Shown here in pieces: positions 17,928 to 25,708 of a DNA stretch of 64,000 bases (position 1 is its first letter; the number at the start of each line of letters is the position of its first letter). This DNA is from Actinophytocola glycyrrhizae (GTDB lineage Bacteria; Actinomycetota; Actinomycetes; Mycobacteriales; Pseudonocardiaceae): NCBI RefSeq assembly GCF_042653545.1, contig NZ_JBHSIS010000010.1, positions 372,001-436,000 on the forward strand, given 5' to 3'. A program made the position numbers and the translations under genes. The notes under the pieces are model-generated. The model was not told the origin of the DNA, made no database searches, and worked only from the letters and a program-made list of their open reading frames with translations.

Positions 17928-19017
17928 GGCCGGTGCCGCGGGCGATGGCCGTGTCGACCAGTGTCGACAGGAGCGTGCGGTAGTCCAGGCCCGTGACCGA
18001 CCACATCTTCGGGTACGCCGACACCGGGGTGAAGCCGGGCATGGTGTTCAGCTCGTTGATGATCAGCGTGCCGTCGGTGCCGAGGAAGAAGTCGACGCGG
18101 GCCAGGCCCTGGCACTCGAGTGCGTGGAAGGCCCGCACCGCCATGGTGCGCAGGCGTTCGGTGACCGCGTCGTCGAGCTTGGCCGGGATGTCCAGTTCCG
18201 CGGCGTCGTCGAGGTACTTGGTCTCGAAGTCGTAGAACTCGGGCGAGTCGTCGACGATGCGGATCTCCGCGGGCAGGGACGCCTCGACGTGGCCGTCGGG
18301 GAACTCCAGCACGCCGCACTCGATCTCGCGGCCGACGATCATCGCCTCGACCAGCACCTTCGGGTCGATCGTGCGGGCCGTCGCGATGGCCTCGTCGAGC
18401 TTGGCCCAGTCCGAGACCTTCGTGATGCCGGTCGACGAACCCGCACGCGCCGGCTTGACGAACACCGGCAGGCCGAGGTCGTCCTTCTGTTCCTCGGTGA
18501 GGGTGGCCTCGCCGCGGTGCAGCACCGCGTACGGGCCGACCGGCAGGCCCTCGACCATCAGGACCTTCTTCGTGAACTCCTTGTCCATGGCCACGGCACT
18601 CGCGAGCACGCCGGGCCCCACGTAGGGCAGGCCGACCATCTCGAGCAGGCCCTGGATGGTGCCGTCCTCGCCGTACGCGCCGTGCAGCACCGGGAACACC
18701 ACGTCCACACCGGACAGAACCTCGCCCTCCCGGCCGCGTTCGAGCACGACGAGGTTCGCGGCCGTCGGGTCGGCGGGCAGGGTCAGCGGGGTGCCGGACG
18801 TGACCGTCGGCAGCGTGCGGCCCTCGATCGCGAGCGTCGCGGGGTCGGCCGGGCCGAGCACCCACGAGCCCTCCGGCGTGATGCCGACCGGCAGGACCTC
18901 GAACCGCTCCTGGTCAAGGTTCCTGAGCACGCTCGCGGCGGACACACAGGACACCGCGTGCTCCGTGCTCTGCCCACCGAACACCACTGCGACGCGGACG
19001 CGTTCTTGGCTGGCCAT
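17920..19017 (-). CDS. ddl: D-alanine--D-alanine ligase
   Basis: Makes the D-Ala-D-Ala dipeptide for peptidoglycan. 365-residue ATP-grasp enzyme: VFGGQSTEHAVSC, VFPVLHGAYGEDGTIQG, VKPARAGSSTGITKV and the Mg-binding INELNTMPGFTPVSAYPKMW at the end. The Tyr of the omega loop region (FYDFETKYLDD) is typical of D-Ala-D-Ala rather than D-Ala-D-Lac ligases, so intrinsic vancomycin resistance is not suggested. Confidence 0.97.
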   Translation of the reverse strand: MASQERVRVAVVFGGQSTEHAVSCVSAASVLRNLDQERFEVLPVGITPEGSWVLGPADPATLAIEGRTLPTVTSGTPLTLPADPTAANLVVLERGREGEVLSGVDVVFPVLHGAYGEDGTIQGLLEMVGLPYVGPGVLASAVAMDKEFTKKVLMVEGLPVGPYAVLHRGEATLTEEQKDDLGLPVFVKPARAGSSTGITKVSDWAKLDEAIATARTIDPKVLVEAMIVGREIECGVLEFPDGHVEASLPAEIRIVDDSPEFYDFETKYLDDAAELDIPAKLDDAVTERLRTMAVRAFHALECQGLARVDFFLGTDGTLIINELNTMPGFTPVSAYPKMWSVTGLDYRTLLSTLVDTAIARGTGLR

Positions 19018-19028
19018 GGCTCGCGACC

Positions 19029-20411
19029 CTACCCGGCTCCCGGTCCCACCAACTCGACGAGCACCGGCAGTGCTCGTTTGAGCTGGTCGCGGGAACAGGC
19101 CGCGTAGCCGAGCGCCACGCCGAACCAGCGGGCGCGGCCGACGTGGTGGCGGGCGAGGCCGTCGAGCAGCAGCCCGCGCTCCAGCGCGGCGTGCACGAGC
19201 GCGCGTTCGTCGTCGGCGGTCGGCACCGGGACCACGACGTGCGCGCCCGCGTCGTCGCCGAGCACCCGGACCCCGCCGCGCACCAACGTCTCCACGACCA
19301 GCGTCCGGCGCTCCGACAGCTCGCGCCGCAGCCTGCGCAGGTGCCTGCCGAGGTCACCGCCGCGCGCGAGCTCCACGACCACGAGCTGACCGGCGGGGGC
19401 CGGCCCGATGCCGGTGGCGTCGCGGTGCGCGAGCACGGCCGAGACCACCGGCGGCGGCGCCACCAGCCAGCCGATGCCGAGCGTCGGGGTGAGGATCTTG
19501 CTGGTGGTGCCGAGGTGCACGACGACGTCCGGGGCGAGCGCGGCCAGCAGCGGCAGCGGCGCCACGTCGTAGCGCAGCTCGCCGTCGTAGTCGTCCTCGA
19601 CCACGAGCCAGCCCTGGTCGCGGGCCCGTTCCACCAGCGCGACCCGGCGGGCGGCGGACATGCGGCCGCCGAGCGGGTACTGGTGTGCCGGCGAGCAGTA
19701 CACCGCCCGCACGTTCGCCGGGATCGCGTCGACGAGCAGCCCGTCGGCGTCGACGGTCGCGGGCACGACCCGCAGGCCCGCGGTGCGCAGGGCGCCGACC
19801 GCCCGCTGGTAGCCGGGTTCCTCGACGGCCACCACGTCACCGGGCCGCAGCACGGCACGGCCCAGCTCCGCGACCGCCGAGCTGGTGCCCGAGGTCGCCA
19901 ACAGCACGTCGCTGTCACCGACACGCAGACCGCGGTGGCGCAGCAGGTGCTCGGCGACCGCCGCCCGGTACTCCGGCAGTCCTGCCCGCTGGGGCCGCAC
20001 CATCGGCGTCACGTGCGAGGCCGCGCGCCACGCCCGCCGCCACGCCGCCTGCTCGATGCCCTCCGCCCACGGCGAACCGGGGGTGAGGTCGACGACGTCG
20101 TCGCGCCCGGTCTCGCGGCGCGGCGGTTTGCGGTCGGCACGCAGGGTGCCCGGCGGCGAGGTGGTGACGTACGTGCCCGACCCGTGCCTGCCCGCGATCC
20201 AGCCCTCCGCGTGCAGCTGCTCGTAGGCCGCCGCGGTGACGGTGCGGCTGACGCCCAGCTCGCCGGCGAGCGCGCGGGTCGACGGGAGCCGGTCGCCGCT
20301 GCGGAGCCTGCCGTCGCCCGCCGCCGCGCGGAGCTGTTCGGCCAGCTGCACGGCCAGCGGCGTCGGCGACCCGCGGTCCAGCGTCACCGGGAGGACGGGT
20401 GTCTCGGCCAT
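19029..20411 (-). CDS. MocR/PdxR-type GntR regulator with aminotransferase domain
   Basis: 460 residues: a GntR winged helix at about 15-85 (LPSTRALAGELGVSRTVT) fused to a fold-type I aminotransferase domain (110-455) with the PLP lysine in LGTTSKILTPTLGIGW and VEEPGYQ, VVEDDYDGELRY. Such proteins sense PLP and often control vitamin B6 genes. It is divergent from a pyridoxamine-phosphate-oxidase-fold gene across 71 bases, the classical layout for control of the neighbour. No pdxST pair is nearby, so the target may instead be that flavin/PLP-fold gene. Confidence 0.93.
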   Translation of the reverse strand: MAETPVLPVTLDRGSPTPLAVQLAEQLRAAAGDGRLRSGDRLPSTRALAGELGVSRTVTAAAYEQLHAEGWIAGRHGSGTYVTTSPPGTLRADRKPPRRETGRDDVVDLTPGSPWAEGIEQAAWRRAWRAASHVTPMVRPQRAGLPEYRAAVAEHLLRHRGLRVGDSDVLLATSGTSSAVAELGRAVLRPGDVVAVEEPGYQRAVGALRTAGLRVVPATVDADGLLVDAIPANVRAVYCSPAHQYPLGGRMSAARRVALVERARDQGWLVVEDDYDGELRYDVAPLPLLAALAPDVVVHLGTTSKILTPTLGIGWLVAPPPVVSAVLAHRDATGIGPAPAGQLVVVELARGGDLGRHLRRLRRELSERRTLVVETLVRGGVRVLGDDAGAHVVVPVPTADDERALVHAALERGLLLDGLARHHVGRARWFGVALGYAACSRDQLKRALPVLVELVGPGAG

Positions 20412-20415
20412 GAAA

Positions 20416-20448
20416 GTGGCCTTCCAGAATCAGGGGGTCGTGGCCCTT
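20416..20448. promoter_or_regulatory. Candidate MocR operator: direct repeats
   Basis: Two direct repeats, GTGGCCTT at 20416 and GTGGCCCTT at 20440, 24 bases apart (about two helical turns), between the divergent MocR gene and its neighbour. MocR proteins are known to bind spaced direct repeats in such intergenic regions. Confidence 0.5.
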
Positions 20449-20482
20449 CAATGATGCCACTCGGCTCGGCACAGTAGGGGAC

Positions 20483-21160
20483 GTGACGCTCTCACCGACA
20501 CCACGCAGCACCATCCGCCGCGGCAAGGACCGCGCGGTGACCGACCGCGCCGCACTCGAGCAGGTGCTCGACGCGGGGATGGTCTGCCACCTCGCGTTCG
20601 TCACACCGGACGGCCACCCGATGGTCGTGCCGACCGGGTACGGCCACGAGGACGGCACCCTGTACGTGCACGGCTCGACCGGCGCGTCGAGCCTGCGCGC
20701 GGGTGCCGGAACGCAGGTGTGCGTGAACGTGACGATGCTCGACGGGATCGTCTACAGCCGCTCGGTGTTCCACCACTCGGTCAACTACCGGTCCGCCACC
20801 GTCCACGGCGAGGCGAGGCAGGTCACCGACCCGGACGCGAAGCTGCACGCGCTGCGCGTGATCACCGACCACATCGCCCCCGGCGCGTGGGACCACGCGC
20901 GCGGCCCGAGCCCGCAGGAGTTCGCGAAGACCGCCGTGCTGGCGCTGGACCTGCACGAGGCCGCCGTGAAGATCCGCACCGGCGGACCTGGCGAGGACCC
21001 GGACGACCTCACCCCCGACCGCGTCGGCGCGACCTGGGCCGGGGTGCTGCCGCTCGTGCGCACCTGGGGCACACCGCAACCGTGCGAACTCCTGCCCGCC
21101 GACGTGGCCGTCCCGGACTACGTCACCCGGCGAGCCCGGCAGGACGGTCCGCGGTGGTGA
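20483..21160 (+). CDS. Pyridoxamine 5'-phosphate oxidase family (flavin-binding) protein
   Basis: 225 residues, GTG start at 20483. Split beta-barrel fold of the FMN-binding PNPOx-like family: CHLAFVTPDGHPMVVPTGYG, LYVHGSTGASSLRAG and VFHHSVNYRSATVHGEARQV. It resembles the 'pyridoxamine 5'-phosphate oxidase family protein' group near MocR regulators rather than true PdxH. Likely activated by the divergent regulator. Its 3' end overlaps the cysteine dioxygenase gene by 38 bases. Confidence 0.88.
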   Translation: MTLSPTPRSTIRRGKDRAVTDRAALEQVLDAGMVCHLAFVTPDGHPMVVPTGYGHEDGTLYVHGSTGASSLRAGAGTQVCVNVTMLDGIVYSRSVFHHSVNYRSATVHGEARQVTDPDAKLHALRVITDHIAPGAWDHARGPSPQEFAKTAVLALDLHEAAVKIRTGGPGEDPDDLTPDRVGATWAGVLPLVRTWGTPQPCELLPADVAVPDYVTRRARQDGPRW

Positions 21161-21578
21161 CCGGACGGTTGGTGCGCACCGCCCGGTAGACGTGCAGGCT
21201 CACCGCCGGGTCCTGGCCGTCGTTGCGCACGTGGTGCGCGTAGCCAGGCCCGAACACCCGTGACTGCCCGGCGGACAGGGACAGCGTCTCCCCTCGGTGC
21301 AGCACGTGTTCGGTGAGGACGCCCGACACGACCGTGAACGCGCCGGTGGCGCCGCCGTGGTCGTGGCGGTCGGTCTCCTGGCCGGGCAACCAGCTCATGA
21401 GCCAGATCTCCTGCTCGTCGGTCGCCTCGACGAGCACGGCGAACCGTTCGTCCGGGTCGTAGCGGAGCAAGTGGGCCCACGTCGCGCGCTCGTCGGCGTA
21501 GGCGCGGGCGATCAGCGCGGGGTGGACGGTCGGGGCGATGGCGCAGGACGCGATGGTGTTGGCCGGCACGGCGAACAT
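21123..21578 (-). CDS. Cysteine dioxygenase family protein
   Basis: 151-residue cupin. The iron-binding histidines are in DRHDHGGATGAFTVVSG (HxH) and GYAHHVRN. Family members oxidise cysteine or related thiols such as 3-mercaptopropionate with O2. ATG 21578 (MFAVPANTIA) is preceded by GAGAAGG; an upstream ATG at 21668 overlaps a leader peptide in another frame. A Cys-codon leader upstream suggests that expression follows cysteine supply, which fits the enzyme. The exact thiol substrate is not proven by sequence. Confidence 0.88.
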   Translation of the reverse strand: MFAVPANTIASCAIAPTVHPALIARAYADERATWAHLLRYDPDERFAVLVEATDEQEIWLMSWLPGQETDRHDHGGATGAFTVVSGVLTEHVLHRGETLSLSAGQSRVFGPGYAHHVRNDGQDPAVSLHVYRAVRTNRPVTTADRPAGLAG

Positions 21579-21621
21579 AGGGGAAGAACCTTCTCGGGAG
21601 TGCGGGAGAGGACGCGACAAC

Positions 21622-21702
21622 TCACCGAGGTTGACACAGCGCGCTGGCGGCACGACGGAGCGCGACATAACCCCGCCTGTGGTTCAGCACACTCGTCAGC
21701 AC
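21622..21702 (-). CDS. Cysteine-type leader peptide upstream of the dioxygenase gene
   Basis: Short ORF of 26 codons from GTG 21702 (or 22 codons from GTG 21690) ending 43 bases before the dioxygenase start. It contains RRGYVALRRAASALCQPR and stops. This resembles the actinomycete leader peptides ending RRHVDLxRxxSALC that precede sulphur genes. A single Cys codon lies three codons before the last. No good ribosome site is visible, so leaderless or weak initiation is possible. Function by analogy to Cys-responsive attenuating small ORFs. Confidence 0.6.
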   Translation of the reverse strand: MLTSVLNHRRGYVALRRAASALCQPR

Positions 21703-21819
21703 ACGAACAGTGAAACAGCCGCCGTCCGGGGCGGCAAACCGGTCCACTCCGTGGGATCGTCGTGGGCAATCCGGCCTCGCACCGGCTCCGAAAGCCGTAC
21801 GAGACGAGAGCGGGTGGTC

Positions 21820-22410
21820 ATGGCCGAACGGGTGCGCAGGGTGCGGGAAGCACGCACCGAACCGGTGAACGAGATCGGCGCCGAGCTGCTGCAGCGCGTC
21901 GCACGCGGCGACGAGCCCGCGTTCGAGCAGCTGTACGACCTGCTGGCGGGACCGGTCTTCGGGCTGGTGCGCCGGATCGTGCGCGATCCGGCCCAGTCGG
22001 AGGAGGTCGTGCAGGAGGTCATGGTCGAGCTGTGGCGCACCGCCGCCCGGTACTCGCCGGACCGCGGCAGCGCGACCACGTGGGCGATGACGCTGGCGCA
22101 CCGCCGTGCCGTGGACCGGGTCCGGTCCGCACAGGCCGCCGCCGACCGCGACGAGACCATCGGCAGACGCGACGTGGACAGGCCGTTCGACGAGGTGGCC
22201 GAGCAGGTGACGACGCGGCTGGAACAGGAACAGGTGCGCAGGTGCCTGCGCACGCTGACCGACCTGCAGCGCGAGTCGGTGCTGCTCGCCTACTACGGCG
22301 GCCGCACGTACCGGGAGGTCGGTGAGCTGCTGGACACGCCGCTGGGGACCATCAAGACCAGACTGCGGGACGGCCTCATCCGGCTGCGTGACTGCTTGGG
22401 GGTGGCCTGA
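21820..22410 (+). CDS. sigK: ECF sigma factor, SigK type
   Basis: 196 residues from ATG 21820. Region 2 (FEQLYDLLAGPVFGLVRRIV, EEVVQEVMVELWRTAARY) and region 4 (LTDLQRESVLLAYYGGRTY, GTIKTRLRDGLIRLRD) are intact and there is no region 3, as in ECF factors. Overlaps the anti-sigma gene start by one base (TGATG... arrangement), so it is coupled to it. In mycobacteria SigK/RskA control secreted redox-related antigens; the regulon here is not visible, though the divergent dioxygenase shares the intergenic region. Confidence 0.92.
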   Translation: MAERVRRVREARTEPVNEIGAELLQRVARGDEPAFEQLYDLLAGPVFGLVRRIVRDPAQSEEVVQEVMVELWRTAARYSPDRGSATTWAMTLAHRRAVDRVRSAQAAADRDETIGRRDVDRPFDEVAEQVTTRLEQEQVRRCLRTLTDLQRESVLLAYYGGRTYREVGELLDTPLGTIKTRLRDGLIRLRDCLGVA

Positions 22411-23141
22411 TGACGACGGCGGACATCCACGCGCTGACCGGTGCGTACGCGCTGGACGCGGTGTCCGGCGCGGAGCGGGAGGCGTTCGAACAGCACCTGT
22501 CCGAGTGCGACTCGTGCGCGCAGGAGGTGCGGGAGCTGCGGGAGACCGCGACCCGGCTGGGGCTCGCCGCGGCGAGCGACCCGCCAGCCGAGCTGAGGGC
22601 CAGGGTCCTCGGCCAGGTCAGGACGGTGCGGCAGGAGCCCCCCAGGACCACGGTGACGCCGCTGCGGCGCCGGGACCGCGGCGGCCTCGCGCTGCGGCTC
22701 ACGAGCGTGGCGGCCGCGGTGCTGTTCGCGGCCGCGGTCGCGCTCGGCGTGATCGTGGTGCGGCAGAACGACGAGCTGGACCAGACCAGGGCGCGGGCGG
22801 CGGAGATGTCGGAGATCCTGCGCGCAGGCGACGCGCGGGTGGTGACCGTGGACAAGGGCGAAGACGGCCGCATGACCGTGGCCATGTCCCGGTCGGCGAA
22901 CCGGATGCTGCTGCTGACCGACGGTCTGCCGGACCCGCCTGCCGGCAAGGATTTCCAGGTGTGGACGGGCCACGGCGGCACGATGGTCTCCGCCGGTGTC
23001 CTCGATCCGAGCGACGGCGAGGCGCTGCTGGAGATCTCGGACTTCGGTGACGCCGACGCGATCGGGGTGACCCTGGAACCGGAGGGCGGCTCCGAGGAAC
23101 CGACACTGCCCCCGGTCATGGAGGTCCCGCTCCCCGCATGA
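22410..23141 (+). CDS. rskA: Anti-sigma-K factor RskA
   Basis: 243 residues. The N-terminal zinc anti-sigma domain has HLSECDSCAQEV (HxxxCxxC) at about 30-37. One membrane helix lies at about 97-118 (SVAAAVLFAAAVALGVIVV). The extracellular RskA domain contains LPDPPAGKDFQVWTGHGGT. It holds SigK at the membrane until regulated proteolysis. ATG overlaps the sigK stop. Confidence 0.93.
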   Translation: MTTADIHALTGAYALDAVSGAEREAFEQHLSECDSCAQEVRELRETATRLGLAAASDPPAELRARVLGQVRTVRQEPPRTTVTPLRRRDRGGLALRLTSVAAAVLFAAAVALGVIVVRQNDELDQTRARAAEMSEILRAGDARVVTVDKGEDGRMTVAMSRSANRMLLLTDGLPDPPAGKDFQVWTGHGGTMVSAGVLDPSDGEALLEISDFGDADAIGVTLEPEGGSEEPTLPPVMEVPLPA

Positions 23142-23151
23142 CCCCCGCCCC

Positions 23152-23206
23152 TGCCATGAACGACGCTCCCGGGACGTCGCGTGTCCCGAGCGCGTCGTTC
23201 ATGGCA
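23152..23206. repeat. Palindrome between rskA and gpsA (REP-like relative / bidirectional terminator)
   Basis: Imperfect inverted repeat with arms of about 24 bases (TGCCATGAACGACGC... and ...GCGTCGTTCATGGCA) and a short loop, between two convergent genes. The outer arms GTGCCATGAA match the other repeat loci; the core differs. Confidence 0.75.
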
Positions 23207-23214
23207 CCCGGCGG

Positions 23215-24222
23215 TCAGCGTTCCGGTTTGGTCTTGCGGCCGATCAGTTCGTTCGCCATCTCGCGGGGGTCGAAGCCGTCGTGGCACACCCGGTGCACCA
23301 CCTCGGTGATCGGCATCTCGACGCCGTTGCGCAGCGCCAGCTCACGGATCGACGAACAGGACTTCACGCCCTCGGCGACCTGGCCGTGCATCGCCGCCTG
23401 CGCCTGCGCGACGGTCTCACCACGACCGAGCCGCTCGCCGAAGGACCGGTTGCGCGCGATCGGCGACGAGCAGGACGCCACCAGGTCGCCGAGCCCCGCG
23501 AGACCGGCGAACGTCATCGGGTCCGCCCCCAGCTTCGCACCGAGGCGCGCGGTCTCCGCGAGCCCTCTGGTGATGAGCGTGGCGAGCGTGTTGTCGCCGA
23601 ACCCCAGCCCACCGGCCATGCCACAGGACAGCGCGATCACGTTCTTGCACGCACCGCCCAGCTCGCAGCCGACCACGTCGGTGTTGGTGTACGGGCGGAA
23701 GTAGCCGGTGGTGCACGCCTTCTGCACGGCGACCGCCCGGTCGTGGTCGGTGCACGCGACCACCGACGCGGTCGGCTGTTCCGCCGCGATCTCCGGCGCC
23801 AGGTTGGGGCCGGTCACCACGGCCACCTGGTCGTCCGGCACGCCCATCACCTCGGTGATGACCTCGCTCATCCGCTTCAGCGTGCCGAGCTCCACGCCCT
23901 TCGCGAGGCTGATCAGCGTGCAGGACGGGTCGATCAGGCCGCGCCACGCCGTGAGGTTGTGCCGCAGGCTCTGGCTCGGCACGGCGAGCACCACGTCGGT
24001 CGCACCGTCCAGCGCCACCCTCGGATCCGATGTGGACTCGAGGTTCGCGGGCAGCGGCACGCCCGGCAGGTAGTCCGGGTTCTCCCCGCGCTGCGCGACC
24101 GCCTCGGCCACCTCGCGGCGCCGCGCCCACAGGACCACGCTCGTGCCGGCGTCGGCGAGCACCTTCGCGAACGTCGTGCCCCACGACCCCGCGCCGAACA
24201 CCGCGAACCGCATCTCACCCAT
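23215..24222 (-). CDS. gpsA: NAD(P)H-dependent glycerol-3-phosphate dehydrogenase
   Basis: Makes sn-glycerol-3-phosphate for phospholipid synthesis. 335 residues: N-terminal Rossmann loop VFGAGSWGTTFAKVLADAG, catalytic LISLAKGVE, and ELGGACKNVIALSCGMAGGLGFGDNT with the catalytic Lys. The start overlaps the plsC stop by 8 bases, forming an acyl-phosphatidate pathway operon. Confidence 0.97.
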   Translation of the reverse strand: MGEMRFAVFGAGSWGTTFAKVLADAGTSVVLWARRREVAEAVAQRGENPDYLPGVPLPANLESTSDPRVALDGATDVVLAVPSQSLRHNLTAWRGLIDPSCTLISLAKGVELGTLKRMSEVITEVMGVPDDQVAVVTGPNLAPEIAAEQPTASVVACTDHDRAVAVQKACTTGYFRPYTNTDVVGCELGGACKNVIALSCGMAGGLGFGDNTLATLITRGLAETARLGAKLGADPMTFAGLAGLGDLVASCSSPIARNRSFGERLGRGETVAQAQAAMHGQVAEGVKSCSSIRELALRNGVEMPITEVVHRVCHDGFDPREMANELIGRKTKPER

Positions 24223-24958
24223 CGGTGCCTGCGCTCTTCTTCTTGGCCCTGGCCGGGCTGTAGAACCCGTCGGGCGCCGGCTCGTCCCGCAACCCGGCGA
24301 GCTGTTCGCGGACCCGCGTCATGAGGAAGTCGGTCACCTCGCGCAGCAGGTCGTTGTCCAGCTCGCGGCCCTTGAACCGGGACAGGTCGACCGGCTCCGA
24401 CACGTCGAAGGTGACCTTCTTGCGCGGGAACGGCCGGAACTTCTTCGTGTAGCTGTGGAGGATGTCCCTGGTGCCCCAGCGCGCCGCGGTGATCACCGGT
24501 ACGTCGTTCTCGAGGCAGTGCACGGCCAGGCGCGCGACCCCGGTCCGCGACCGCATGGGCCAGCCGTCGGGGTCCTTGGTGATCGTCCCCTCCGGGTAGA
24601 TCACGATGAGCTTGCCGTTGTCCAGGGCCTCCCGCGCCGCGACGAGGCTGTCACCCGCGCTGGCGCTCTCCCGGTACACCGGGATGCTGCCCGCACCGGA
24701 GATCATGCGCTTGAAGACAGGCACGCGGAACAGGCTCGCCTTGGCGAGGAACCTCGGCACCCGTCCGTTGCGGTGCACGAACACCGCGTCCATCGGCGGA
24801 TCGAGGTGGGAGATGTGGTTCATCACCAGCAGGATGCCACCCGAACGCCGGATGTTCTCCGCGCCGTTCATGGTCGTCTTGCCAAGCCAGGCGATCGGGT
24901 AGAAGACCACCGCCGTCATCCACACCCAGAAGCCGCTCTTCTCCAGTCGCGCCGGCAC
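24215..24958 (-). CDS. plsC: 1-acyl-sn-glycerol-3-phosphate acyltransferase (PlsC family)
   Basis: 247 residues from GTG 24958. Acyltransferase boxes: MNHISHLDPPMDAVFV (HxxxxD), RFLAKASLFRVPVF, and VIYPEGTITKD; an N-terminal membrane segment WMTAVVFYPIAWLG. Acylates lysophosphatidate next to gpsA, which supplies its backbone. The C-terminus is basic (ARAKKKSAG). Confidence 0.93.
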   Translation of the reverse strand: MPARLEKSGFWVWMTAVVFYPIAWLGKTTMNGAENIRRSGGILLVMNHISHLDPPMDAVFVHRNGRVPRFLAKASLFRVPVFKRMISGAGSIPVYRESASAGDSLVAAREALDNGKLIVIYPEGTITKDPDGWPMRSRTGVARLAVHCLENDVPVITAARWGTRDILHSYTKKFRPFPRKKVTFDVSEPVDLSRFKGRELDNDLLREVTDFLMTRVREQLAGLRDEPAPDGFYSPARAKKKSAGTDG

Positions 24959-25066
24959 CCGTCCTCCTCATCAGCAACACATTCCCGCCCCGCAGCACCG
25001 CTCGGAGTTTCCGATGAGTATGCCCCGGCGTCGGCGAAGGGCCGCCGGGTCCTGCACGATGGGCAG

Positions 25067-25708
25067 GTGGAGCGTGGAGCAGACCTGGTCGTGCCGATCA
25101 AGCGGCTCGACCGCGCGAAGTCCCGGCTGCGTGGCGCCGTGTCCGATGTCGAGCACGCCGAGTTGGTGCTCGCGCTGCTCCTGGACACGGTGACGGCCGC
25201 GCTGTCCGCCGAGGGCGTGCGCCGGGTGCTGGTGGTGTGCGAGGACGAACGGGTCCCCGCCGCGCTGCGCGGCACCGGCGTCGAGTGCGTCGACGAGCGC
25301 GGGCTGCCAGGGCTCAACGCGGCGCTGACGTTCGGCGCGGAGTCGCTGCGCACTCCCTCGGGCACTGTCGGTGCGCTGCAGGCCGACCTGCCCGCGCTGC
25401 GCCCCGCCGACCTGTCCGCCGCCATCGAGGAGGCCGGCGGGCGGCGCGCCTTCTGCGCGGACCGGCAGGGCACCGGGACCACACTGCTGCTCGCCGCGCG
25501 CGGCGAGCAGCTCGACCCGCGTTTCGGACCGGGTTCGGCCGGCGCGCACGCGGCCACCGGCGCGGTCCGCGTCGGCGCGTCCCGCCCGTCGCTGCGCTGC
25601 GATGTGGACACCGGACACGATCTCGGCGTCGCCGCCGAACTCGGTCTTGGTGTGGCCACGGGAAAGTTCACCGGCTCGTTCGACCTGCGGTGCACCACGT
25701 CGCCATAA
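25067..25708 (+). CDS. fbiD: Phosphoenolpyruvate/2-phospho-L-lactate guanylyltransferase (F420 biosynthesis)
   Basis: 213 residues from GTG 25067 (VERGADLVVPIKRLDRAKSR). Nucleotidyltransferase fold of the CofC/FbiD family, with ALQADLPALRPADL and GTGTTLLLAA. Makes the guanylylated precursor used by FbiA in coenzyme F420 synthesis; in mycobacteria the substrate is PEP. The stop TAA is next to the first ATG of ppk1. The same gpsA-fbiD-ppk1 order is known in M. tuberculosis. Confidence 0.93.
   Translation: MERGADLVVPIKRLDRAKSRLRGAVSDVEHAELVLALLLDTVTAALSAEGVRRVLVVCEDERVPAALRGTGVECVDERGLPGLNAALTFGAESLRTPSGTVGALQADLPALRPADLSAAIEEAGGRRAFCADRQGTGTTLLLAARGEQLDPRFGPGSAGAHAATGAVRVGASRPSLRCDVDTGHDLGVAAELGLGVATGKFTGSFDLRCTTSP

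Noticed and set aside
17920..19017. Vancomycin-resistance type D-Ala-D-Lac ligase
   Set aside because: The active-site Tyr region and the genomic setting match ordinary Ddl, and no vanH/vanX genes are nearby.
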